Source: Podocnemis expansa
Lineage: Eukaryota; Chordata; Testudines; Podocnemididae
Length of the DNA: 64,000 nucleotides
Assembly (NCBI GenBank): GCA_007922195.1
Contig: ML682008.1
Coordinates: 5,599,847 to 5,663,846, forward strand
Direction of reading: 5' to 3'
Position numbers and translations under genes: made by a program
The notes under the pieces: generated by a model
Seen by the model: only the letters and a program-made list of their open reading frames with translations
Told to the model about the DNA's origin: nothing
Database searches by the model: none
In this document: positions 11,679 through 22,049 of the stretch, one piece after another
How positions within the stretch are numbered: position 1 is the stretch's first letter
Layout of the letters: each line of letters starts with the position of its first letter

Positions 11679-12150
11679 GTTCCAGGTGTAGGTGCTCCAC
11701 AAAGCAGTCATTTAAGGTGTCAAGAAACTGTTTCTGCATCCAAGTCTGAGGTACACGGTCTTTATGGAGATGGTTGAAATTCTCTATTATTATTGAGTTT
11801 GTTTGTCTGTTTGTTTGTTTTTGTTTGTTTGTTAACTCTCATCACCCTGAGCATTTCAAAGTCATGATTCTCATCTTTGTCAGGTGATCAGTAGTATATA
11901 CCTACTGGTACATTCTTGTTATTCAAGTATGGGTTTACTATCTATAGAAACTCTATAGAACAGTTTGGTTTATTTCAGTTTTTTACTTTATTTGACTCTA
12001 TACTTTTGCTTACGTATACTGCCACTCCCCATCTGATACGACCTATTCTGTCTTTCAAATATAATTTGTTCCCTTGTATTACTGTATCCCATTGATTATC
12101 CTCATCTCACCACATTTCTGTAATGCCTATTATATCAATACTAGCTATAA
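11679..12150 (-). mobile_element. Non-LTR retrotransposon (LINE) remnant, part 2
   Basis: Continuation of the minus-strand LINE after the hAT: TCCACAAAGCAGTCATTTAA codes in reverse for the NDCFVE segment, and the remainder reads like decayed endonuclease-region sequence. A GTTT simple repeat (about 11803-11832) lies inside it. The rightmost edge is a guess. Confidence 0.5.
11803..11832. repeat. (GTTT)n simple repeat
   Basis: Imperfect GTTT/GTCT tetranucleotide run. Confidence 0.9.
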
Positions 12151-12567
12151 CCTGTCAAAATGATGGGGAAAAATCAAAGGCAAATTTATGACTTATTTAT
12201 TTTAATTGATTAATAGCTCTTTAACTGCAACATTTTTTCCAAAAGGTGTACGGTCAGCTAAAACTTTTCCATGGTAGTTTGCATCCTTCATGTAAACTTT
12301 CAGATTTTCATGGTCTCTTCCCTGAGTAAGCACCACATGCAATTGGTTGAGGAGTCAGCATGAAATATTGGAAATAGCTGAAAGCATAGCTGAGAGCTTT
12401 ATAATTTTGACAAGTTCCAAAGGGCAGCCGTGTCACCAGAGTGAACCTGGGTTTCATGGGCTGTTACTGTCCAATTTTTAAATCCTCCACCATGTTGCCT
12501 TTATGAACTACAATGAGGTATGCAGCTACAATAAGGTATGTATCTATGCCATGCCAAGACTCCAAGG

Positions 12568-12656
12568 CCATTGCGATGTCAGAGGTGATTCAATCAATTG
12601 CTCCCAAGGAGCTCCTTGGGAGTAACTGGTTGATGTCACCTCTACCATCACAATGG
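12568..12656. repeat. Near-perfect 89-bp hairpin (inverted repeat with no spacer)
   Basis: The left arm begins CCATTGCGATG and ends CTCCCAAGGAG; the right arm is its near reverse complement, from CTCCTTGGGAG to CATCACAATGG. The arms are about 44 bp and meet at the centre, roughly 80-85% matched by eye. No target duplication was found. It could be a MITE or a hairpin-forming fossil. A pre-miRNA-like role is only a possibility. Confidence 0.75.
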
Positions 12657-14194
12657 TCTGTCACATGCTACACTTAACATTACTCAGGCACGCACATAGC
12701 AAATTAATATAGTAGATCCTCATTTAAACACTCTTACTTCAAGGGTGGAAATGATTAAATCAGTTCAGACAAAATCAGAGCCAACCTAAACGTTTTGTAC
12801 CCTAAAAGAATGACTCTAACAACATTTGAAGATTCCTTTGTCCCTCTATCTCGTCACACACTGTGGTTGATTACTGACAGATAGTTTGAAAGGTATGATG
12901 ATGTATTCTAAAGCAAAAGGTTGCCTCTTCTGGAACACAGTGGGTCCTGATACATGACTAGAGTTCCTAGGAAGTAAAACTAATAATGTGCATCTGAGTG
13001 CAGATAAACAAAATGTGCCTTGCCTAAAAACAGCACAAGATATAGCCAGTGTCTTGCAGAAGACAAATTAATAAATGAATCTAATTTTCCTTGGTTCTTT
13101 AGTGCCTCTTTATGTGCACTCAATTGCCATCATTCCAGTCTCCAGTAGTTTGCTGGTGATGTTGCCTCATCTCTTTTCGCAAAATACACATTCCATGATT
13201 TCACTGTGCATTTTCACTTTATATCTGAAATCTAATATAGAAAAAAACATTATGTTTTGAAACCCAGTGTGAATTAATGGCCTTTCTGGGAGGATAAGCA
13301 TTTGAATTGACAGTGAATAGATGATTGATGTTGGCTGGTTAGGTACTAAGGCTTTGTCATGTTGTTCACTGAAAATGAGCTCTTTCCACACCTACCAAAT
13401 GCATCACTAGGAAACATGTCAAGTTTTTTCCACACCAAGGATATTGCAGGACAGTTTGATTCTAATCAGTGTTTGAGAAATGGGCTCCCTTTGATGTTTC
13501 CATCGAAATTGTAAATGTAATGCGTGAAGGAGCAGGTGGTCGTCTTATTCTGGATATGAATTTAGGGGAGAAATTGGACATCATGCTCATATCCCATTAC
13601 TCCAAACTAAGCAAGTCTTTTTTTCTTCCCCACATCCAGTGGATGAATATGCATTTGGGGCTGAATGAAAAATACATGATAATGAGATATGAGTATGCCC
13701 AGAGCTATCTTCTACCTGGGAAACAGTGTTATGAAATAGTAATGGCAAGAGTGCTACTGTAGTCAATATCGTAAGAATATGAGAGTGTTCATAATGCGAA
13801 GAATCCTACCTTTGAGGAAGACGTGCATCAGAACAACACTAGAAGTCTCCCTATGGGCTAAAGTTTGCCACACTAAAGATCAAAATTCAACCCTAAAGCT
13901 AGTGATTCATCATTTTAAAAGAACATTTCTTCCTTTGAGATCTCTTAGTTTTGTCAGAAAGAAAAGCGATAACAACAAAAATAAATGTAGTATAATTGTT
14001 TTTTAGTAAATAAAGTCCTAATCGTGGCAGAACTTTGTGCTAGGACTCTCATTGAAACAGTGTTTCAAGCGAAGTTATGTGTTTTCCAATTGAAACTGAC
14101 AATGTTGTATTCATTAACATACTGGTATGGCACTTAGAATTGATTGTCACGCTGCGTTTTGTTACATGACACAAAATTAATGATCCACTAAATC

Positions 14195-14630
14195 TGATAT
14201 AAATTATCTGGTAGCAGGAGTGTAGCCATCCCACATTTTCTGGCCAGGTCTCTGACTCTCCAGGGTGGGCCTGGCCATTCCTGCTTCTGCTGATGTAACC
14301 AGAAGCTTTTGGACAATGCTCCAGCTGCTGGAGCATTGAGGTAGGTGGGAGGAGAGACAGCCTGTCCTCTGTAACTCAAAAGCTGCAGTGGCTGCCCAGG
14401 GCTGGGGGAGAACAGCCCACCTCCTCCCACCTGACCACAGTGTCTCCGATGGCAGACACCAAGTGCTCTCCAGTCCATTGTCAAGGTGGCAAGCTTGCAC
14501 CACCGCCAGTCACCAGGGCAGGCAGGGGTGGGTGGACCTTCTGGCCAACCAGGTGGGCACTTGTCCATCCATATCCATGTGTAGTTATGACCCTGTCTGG
14601 TAGATCTGAAAGTAACTTGCAAATTTTAAC
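14195..14630. repeat. GC-rich patch of probable repeat origin
   Basis: A sharp rise in GC within AT-rich intron gives overlapping frames on both strands without recognisable domains. TCTGGTAG near both edges (about 14207 and 14596) hints at an element boundary, but no clear inverted ends or target duplication were found. By analogy with the other GC-rich patches here it is likely a DNA-transposon derivative. Confidence 0.4.
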
Positions 14631-14997
14631 AAGAGAGGTTAAAGATTCTTGTATAAATAGTTTCAAAAAAATTAAGACCTCACATAGATTAGTATCTGCA
14701 TAAACTGTGTCTATATTGGTGCGTTTGACTTAAGGAAGTAAAAATCACTTGCTCTATGCTGGCCATTATGTTCAGACTCCCTACATTTTCATTGAACCCC
14801 AAATTTCTTATAGTATGTAATGAAAGAAATTGCCAAACGTAATCTTACACAGTTCATTGTGGATAAGAAACAAACATTGGTACCTAGTGCAGATGTTACA
14901 AAATCAATTATTCACGTTATAGATGAGCCAGCAATCCAAATGGTATCTTAGCCATAGAAAATGTGCCAAAAAGTGTAGCAAAGTTTTGGGTTAATAA

Positions 14998-15026
14998 AAT
15001 CTCTCTCTCTCTCTCTCTCTCTCTCA
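14998..15026. repeat. (CT)n dinucleotide repeat
   Basis: About 14 CT units. Confidence 0.97.
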
Positions 15027-15234
15027 CTGCTTTCGAGGCATAATGTTACACTGCTTTAAAACTTACTTTCAGTATATTTTAAAGGTTACATTATGTCTTT
15101 GAGCACTCTGTTTAGCAAGGAGTGGTGTGTAAATTGCATGAAACCAGGACTGCCTGAGCCGTTCCTCTGATTCACAGTTCATTCCCTTCTTCCTATGTGT
15201 AGAGCCTTGAAAATATCTGCAGACCATTTCTTGC

Positions 15235-15945
15235 AGGTGCAGATTGAATACAGAAGAACAAGTCCTTCTTAAAATTATCCCTGACAGGTGCTTGCTTGTC
15301 TAACCTGCTCTTAAAAACTTCCAACGAGGGGCATTCTGCAACCTGCTTAGGCAACTCATTTCAATGGTGAATCACCCTAACAATTCGGATTTTTTCCTAA
15401 TGTCCAGTGTGAACCTCCCTTGTTGTATGTTAAGTCCCAATGCTTCTTGTCCTGTCATCTGTGGTTAAGGAAATTACTTTTTTTCCCCCTCTTCCTTGTA
15501 ACAGCATTTTAGGTTCTTGAAAACTGTTATCGTGTCGTCTTTGAGACTCCTCTTCCAGATTAAACAAACCAAGTTCTTTCAATCTTCCCTCATAAATCAA
15601 GTGTTCAGACCTTTATTCATTCTTGTTGCACTTCTCTTGACTTTCTTCAATTTGTTCACATCTTTTCTGAAATGAGGCACACAGAACTGGACACAATACT
15701 CCAGTTGAGGGATAATTAGCATGGAGTAGAGCTGAAGGATTACTCCTCATGTCTTACTTGGAATACTCATGTTAACACATCCCAGAATGGTGTCTGTGGT
15801 GTCTTTCCCCTGCCCCCCAATGGTGTTACACTGTTGACTCATATTTAGTTTGCGTTCCAGTATGACACCTGGATCCCTTTCTGCATTTCTCCATCCTGGG
15901 CAGTAATTGCCCATTTTGTATGTGTGCATATCAGCAGGAAATTCC
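15235..15945 (-). mobile_element. CR1 LINE, 3' half in antisense orientation
   Basis: Successive blocks match antisense turtle CR1: CTAACCTGCTCTTAAAAACTT, TTTTCCTAATGTCCAG, TGCTTCTTGTCCTGTC, GAAAACTGTTATCGTGTC, CAGAACTGGACACAATACTC, GACTCATATTTAG, and GCCCATTTTGTATGTGTGCA. The order is that of the region running from the end of the reverse transcriptase back towards its middle. Indels and stops destroy the frame. CR1 is the dominant LINE of turtles, crocodilians and birds. Confidence 0.88.
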
Positions 15946-17074
15946 TATCTTATCTTTTGTGAATGCCCACACCCTCATGTAGACCCCAACAACAGTTTGA
16001 AGGAGGATCCTGCAGTGTTTTTTAATTCAGTTAAAAATAGAAGGTATGTGGAACTAGTCTTAAGAAGACAGAGTCCAATACAGACCTTTACTATTTGCAA
16101 TTGATCATACACCTTCTATTCATATTTCATTGTATTAGTTTTAAGACTCTTGTTCTTTTCAGTGCTGTCCCTTTCTCCATTTCTTCTAGCATTACCACTG
16201 TAATCTGCTGTTTTTGTACACTTTTCGTAAATAAAGCTGTCAACTACAGACAAGGCATCAGACTTGAAACATCCTTTATGTAAGGCCATTCAGACAGCAG
16301 TTCTGCATCCAAGTCATATCTTTTCCAGCCACGTGCTGAATAATAAGTAATCTCTGGTTTAGCTGCAGAAATAATTCTTGCCCAGTGTGACTGTGAAAGG
16401 TCAACTACATTTCTGCTTCTTCAACTGTTCCTGTGTTCTCTCAGCAGACTCCTAGCCTTTCAACTCTCTTAATGATGGTCCAAGAAAAGGTAGCTTTTAG
16501 CTAATCCTACAGCTATCTCTTTTATTGTATGCATTACCTTTTAACTGTCTTAAATTCTGTAAAATTTGTATGTTGAATTCCACAGCTTAACTTCTTCAGT
16601 AATTCCAAACTAGATTTCAGCTGCCTTTTCCAGAAAGTTCCTTACTTATATCTCATGTATCTTCCTAACATTTGCATGATCTTTGGCAATACCCTTTCTT
16701 TTTGTCTCTCTCTGCCAATGCCTAATATTTTGCTAAAATGTCTTAGTGAATTTCTTTCAACTTTTACTTTCTTAGACTTGCCTCATACCAAACTTTATTT
16801 TTAACTCTAGAGTTGCTCAAATAATGAACTATGAATTTATTCAGAATCTACCATAAGGAATGCCACAGGACTCCTTGCTTCTTTTACCACCAGGAAGCTT
16901 TTATCCAGAGAAAAAATATCTTTGCATGTTCCAGGTTCAATTTGTGGGATTTGTGGTTATCTACTGGTTTTCTGTTTATCTGAGTATTACACTGAACACA
17001 ACCACTGCATAGCAACAGTTGTGATCAGTATGAAAGTATGAGTTAAGAAGTTTCTATAGTGTGTTAAACTCTTA

Positions 17075-17449
17075 GGGTCGGTCTACACTGGAGCCTTGGG
17101 TCAGCTTAAGGAAGGTTAAGTCAACCTAGAGACGTGTGGCCACACTGGGATTTTACTGAGTCAACTTAAGTACTCCCTTAAGTTGACTTACCACCACCAC
17201 CTCTTAAGGTCAACTTAATGCTTCAGTCAACCTTATTAAGTCGACTTAAGCCAATGTAGATGTGGAAAGTCGTATTAAGTCAACCAAACTGGCCTTCAGG
17301 CCCCCTCCCAAAGTTCCTGGCCATCTGGAACAGCTACCCACAATGCACCACTCCATTGTTGACCTAGCACCTGCAAGTACAGACGCAGGCAGTCAACAAG
17401 AGTTTTCAGCGTGGACTCTCTCAGTCGAATTAACAAGGTAGACTTACCC
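17075..17449. mobile_element. PIF/Harbinger-like non-autonomous element
   Basis: Terminal inverted repeats GGGTCGGTCTAC and GTAGACTTACCC are flanked by the 3-bp target duplication TTA (17072-17074 and 17450-17452), as in PIF/Harbinger elements. The left half is packed with AAGTTGACTTA-type near-palindromes, including AAGTCGACTT. The right half contains CACAATGCACCACTCC, shared with the element at 63395. No intact transposase is present. Confidence 0.75.
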
Positions 17450-17597
17450 TTAGAACCATGTGAGTACTGTGTATTACTACTAACACAGCAGGCTAGTAAA
17501 ATTAAGGGAGGGAAGAGGCCAACAGCCAGGAGGAGGCATTCTGCAACATGTTTCAAAGAGCACTAGAAACCAATTGAGGACAGTTGAAGACAACAGT

Positions 17598-18019
17598 CAG
17601 GGCCAGTTTATCATATGGGCTTTAAGGGCTGCAGACCCAGGCTAAAAAGGGGCCTGCTACCCTGCTAAAATCTAGCCCCAGCCTGGGGGCAGGTGTACTG
17701 CTGAGCTGCAACCCCTGGCCTAAGCAGATATATCAGCTTTTCCTGTCCCCCACAACCAGCCAGAGCCTCAATCGCTGAGCACCATCCCACCCTTGGCCAC
17801 TCCATGGATCCCAGACCCCACTCCACATGACAGCCTTGCTGCTCCAGCATCAAGCACTGCTGACCACTGCAGTTGGTTGGTTTGTGGTGTCAGGACCTTT
17901 TCAGGGCCAGCTGGGAGGTGTGCCCCACTCACTCCCCCCCAGCTCTGTGTGCCTGCCCACCCATGGTAGTGTGCAAGGTCATAAAAGAGGGTAGCCCTGG
18001 GGCCCTTAATCCAGCCCTG
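17598..18019. mobile_element. Non-autonomous hAT element with perfect target duplication
   Basis: The left end CAGGGCCAGTTTATC and the right end GGATTAAG...CCTG-type complement (CTTAATCCAGCCCTG) are inverted repeats. The flanks are identical: ACAACAGT at 17590-17597 and 18020-18027. The GC-rich 422-bp interior produces spurious reading frames. The family resembles elements at 26935 and 34748. Confidence 0.93.
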
Positions 18020-18479
18020 ACAACAGTTCATTATGATGCAGAATCAGGATTTAGGTAAATGTGCCATATGGTGCAGGGCAAAAACATGAGAATCAGATAC
18101 GGAACTCAGACCTGTAAGTCTTCAAATTCGGATTTTTTGTTTTAAGCTAAATCCTGGTGAAGTACTTTGATGATTTAGTGGTTTGTATTTAGTAGTGATC
18201 ATCCTTTGGTTTATCAGTGACAGAAAATAAAAGGAGTTGTGCCTTTTATTTCAGAAAATGAGGGTTGAGCTCTAGGTTGGAGCTTTGATTTGACATGTAT
18301 TTGTTGTATATCCTGCCGTATCCAAAATGTTTTGAGCTGGAAACCTCACAACATCAGACATTCTCAGAAGATGTGAAAGAGTGGATCTAGTGTTTTTCTG
18401 ATTGCCTGCCTCGGCCTGAATACCTGATGGAGTCTTAGTATAAACAGTTTCAAAGAAGACAAGAACTACAATGGGAATT

Positions 18480-18502
18480 GTTTGTTTGTTTGTTTGTTTT
18501 TA
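18480..18502. repeat. (GTTT)n simple repeat
   Basis: About five GTTT units followed by a short T run. Confidence 0.9.
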
Positions 18503-18617
18503 ATTTTAAAAAAAACCCTCAACTACTGATGGGTCTTTTCCAAACATCCAAAAATGGTTTAGATGAAGGTTCAAGTAACAAAATATTTTATTGAGAGCAA
18601 GTCATTTACTGGCCGTT

Positions 18618-18735
18618 GCAAAACGGGAGTCTTCCTTCTAACTCACTAATAAATGAGCTGACTTAGCAGAAACTGACTGGGACTGGGCTATTATCTATTG
18701 ATCCTGACTGAGACTGGGCTGCTAGCTACTGATCA
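18618..18735. repeat. Diverged local duplications (copy A and an internal 36-bp tandem)
   Basis: GAGCTGACTTAGCAG then CTGACTGGGACTGGGCT is repeated locally as CTGACTGAGACTGGGCTG. A similar block, TTGGCTAGCTTAGCAG then CTGACTGGGACTTGCT, recurs at 19074-19116. This suggests a small old duplication or fragments of an unidentified repeat. Confidence 0.5.
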
Positions 18736-20949
18736 CCCTACTATCAAAACTAAGGATATCCAGTGTTTGAAATTGATAGTCAAAGTCAATAAGTAATATC
18801 TTAAGGTTAGGCAGAAAAAATGACTGATTAATGCTATTTTGTTGCTTTTTTTGTGGGTGTGCATGCTCAGAATCCTGGAGTGTACTGTCCAATAGCAGTT
18901 CATCACTGCACGCAAGTGAGAACCGTATCAGACAAGATGATTGGTCACTCATATATCCTCTTACTCCCCTCAGCAGGTCATTCATGATTTTGGGTTATAG
19001 TGTGATGAAAAGAGCAATTCCATGAGTGTCTGGACAAAGGCCACAAATAATGGGTCTTGATTCTGCCTCATCAATAAATTGGCTAGCTTAGCAGATCCTG
19101 ACTGGGACTTGCTTCCTGCCATGAAATATATGGTAAATAATGATATCAGGACATCTTGAGTTCGATATAGTAAGAATACAGAATGATGACTTGTAGCAAT
19201 TATTTTTCAGTTTCCTGACTGGGTGCACTGACATCAGTATAGTGCATAATCAATTTACATAATCTGGCCTTGAGAATATACAACATTGGCAAGAAAGGGA
19301 GTGAGAACGCCCTGAGTGAAAGCAAGGAGGATGAAAACTGGCTGCCAGAGTAGGCAGTGCCCACATAAAAGATGTTGCCAGTGAGGAAGGCAGTGCTTTT
19401 ATATGTCGTGCATTGGAATTGTTTTTAAATTTTCTCAAATGTATCATGGCTAGACCTTCATCAGTCTTAGTGATCGTGTGACTGTCCAAACTCAGAGGTG
19501 CAGAGCATTGTCCTGCACATCAGCAAATATACTATTGTGTGTGTTTGGGACAACATGTTGAGATTTAAAGGGTATTGTTTGGTAGTTTAAGCTGTGCAGA
19601 AGTAAACTGTAACTTTCAGAGACATGATGGTGATTCTTCTGTGGCTGTGGTGTATTAATCCTGAGGTGAACTGTCTATACAGTTAACTAGAATAAGGAGA
19701 GGATAGAGAGTGTTTGCTTAAGGTGGTTTTGTCATCTTTCCATAATGTAAAGTTTTGAGCTTTTCAATGACACTATGAAAACAAGACTTAAACTTTCTAT
19801 TGAGTTTAGCTGAGAAGTATTTCAACCGTGGACCAGAAAAAGGAAATTGTCTCTCAAAAATTTGTATATAATTACACTTCATGCAGGGAGCTCAGTTTTT
19901 GTTTTGGAGAGTGGGATCCAGGAATCCACAGGAGGACTCTAAGCATTAACTGAGATCTGTGTACTGATATTCCAGCCTATAACCTGAAAAATTGATTGCA
20001 GCTCATATATGCACTATTCATAGGCTTTTGTAGTGGATCTATATAGGCATTGGAATGGTAGCCTCTCCATATTGGCCTGTTTGGGAACAGCTAAGAACCT
20101 CCCTTTAAGTAGTCTGTCGGTTAATGCAGATGTGCAAACTTCTGCTTCTCCATCGCTAAATGTTAGGGCCATACATCTTGTACTCCAGACCTGAGAGCGT
20201 TTCACCAAGAATTAGCTTGTTTCAAAAGTTCTCATTCCATCTCTGAGTATATTTTGTCTAAACATCAAAATAATATTTCACATTATAATGGAACATACCA
20301 TCCTGGTCTATCTGCTGATGAAATTTTTTGTACACCTACGTTCATCCATTCAAAGGATGAAGTTTGTAGTTGCTTGCCTTTGAATGCATTTTTTTTTTAA
20401 TGTCTCATGCTAGCACCTTTCCTCAGTGTAGCATGAATTGCTGCTAAATTGCTGTCTAGTCAGGTGTAATTGCTTCTACGATTTAGTACTCTCATATAAG
20501 CTGTCCTTTGATTGCTGCTATATACTTTTAATTTGGTTGAAAATGATCTTATTCCTCAATGTCATTGTTCCACATGTTGTCTTGTTTCTTAGCTGTGGCA
20601 ATCTCTCCTCTGAATTTTAGCCTCCTGCATCTTGGTCTACACTGCTACCAGCTATTAGGGAAACCATGCTCATTCTTTTGCTTTTAAGTAAACATACTCC
20701 TGGCACTTGATTATGTCATTTAAAATTAACAGAAAGGTTCTTTCAAACATACACACCATACTGTTGGGTGGGGGAAAATCCTAAATAATAAAACAATATT
20801 GTTATTACACTTTTTATATGGTTTTGCTTTGGAAGATAACAGGAATATTTTAGTTAATTTCTATTTTAAAATAAATAAAGGTTTTCAATATGTACAGTAA
20901 ATTCAGCTAGCCAAAGCATCACTTTATTTGTTGGCAACGATAAGTACAT

Positions 20950-20968
20950 TGTGTGTGTGTGTGTGTGT
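20950..20968. repeat. (GT)n dinucleotide repeat
   Basis: Nine GT units after ATT. Confidence 0.95.
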
Positions 20969-21059
20969 TGAAAAAATAAATATATAGAATAAATCCTAAG
21001 CATTAGCCGTTGCAACTGCCATAATGTGTGGTTTATTTATTTCAAGCCCATTCCTAAAA

Positions 21060-21170
21060 TATATATCTGTGAGTAATTTTACACAGATTGGTAGTCCCAC
21101 TGAACTCAGTGAGACTATTCACATGAGCAAAGTAACTGTTCATATAAAAGTTTGCAGTTTTAAACTTTCT
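21060..21170. repeat. MITE-like repeat with GAGTAA...TTTACACAG motif
   Basis: GAGTAATTTTACACAG and CACATGAGCAAAGTAAC flank TCCCACTGAACTCAGTGAGAC, an imperfect palindrome. This organisation is typical of a common sauropsid MITE. The family name is not certain. Confidence 0.45.
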
Positions 21171-21824
21171 AATGGGCCACCAATGATCAAGTGATGGTGA
21201 CATTTTAACACAATAAACTAAGATTTCACTAACCTATTTTTTTTCCAGAATTCCTATATAATCTCCAAATCCCATACAAAATTTCTAAAGTGCCTATTGA
21301 TTTTCATACATTCTATTTAAAAATTGTCTCCTTAAACACTTCTGTCTGTATTTCTCTGTCTGTAAAAGAATATTGTATGTTTTACTTCATTTAACGTTTT
21401 GCAGTGCCCACATATTGCACTAATGAATACCATGCTAATTTCTATACATAAATAGACCTCTTGTTAGTGAGTTTAGCATCAACCTTTCCTTGACAGCTGG
21501 AGATTATAAAATGCTAAAATATTTTATATTATTCTAGATAAAAAAGTAGTTTCTGTTCTTTTTATTGCTAATTGCAATATTCCTATCAACTTTTATTTTA
21601 CTGTGGGTTTGTGTGTGCATTCAGTAGTGTCTTACTAAATGCTTGCTAGCTCTTAAAATATTTCATTAAATATTGCTACCAAATAAATAAATTGTGACCA
21701 GTAATAAACTAGTCATGGGAACGCTCTCCTCCCACTTTTTTATTTTTATTATTTTTTATTTACATTTTATTTTTTAAACACAGATAAGACATCTGTTATT
21801 GTGAAAAACCTCTAAAGTTTATGT

Positions 21825-22045
21825 GTAGAGTGGTGAGCTGGAATACTAGATTCGGTTCACAGTTCTGCAAGGGACTTCCTTTGTGATCTTAAGCAAGTTA
21901 TTTAGGGCTCCATTTTTAAACTTAAAATTAAACTTCAGGCAGTCAAATTTTAGGCACTTGCACCAAATGACTACTTGGTGTGTGTCTTAGAATTACTTAT
22001 CTACCAACTGGAAATAATGCCTGCCTCATAAAGTGTTTTTAATTG
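21825..22045 (+). repeat. MIR SINE
   Basis: TAGAGTGGTGAGCTGGAATA, GATTCGGTTC, TGTGATCTTAAGCAAGTTAT and CTGGAAATAATGCCTGCCTC occur in MIR consensus order, from the tRNA-like head through the core to the 3' end. There are insertions near 21910-21995. Confidence 0.75.
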
Positions 22046-22049
22046 GACT

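Larger units (their letters stand above)
18740..21815. other. Intronic stretch, mostly unassigned
   Basis: Besides the second copy of the local duplication (19040-19116), a (GT)n run at 20950-20968 and a MITE-like patch near 21060-21170, I see no recognisable element or gene. Confidence 0.5.

Noticed and set aside
13469..14006. 97- and 75-codon + strand frames
   Set aside because: No recognisable domain, no codon-bias contrast with surrounding intron; likely chance.
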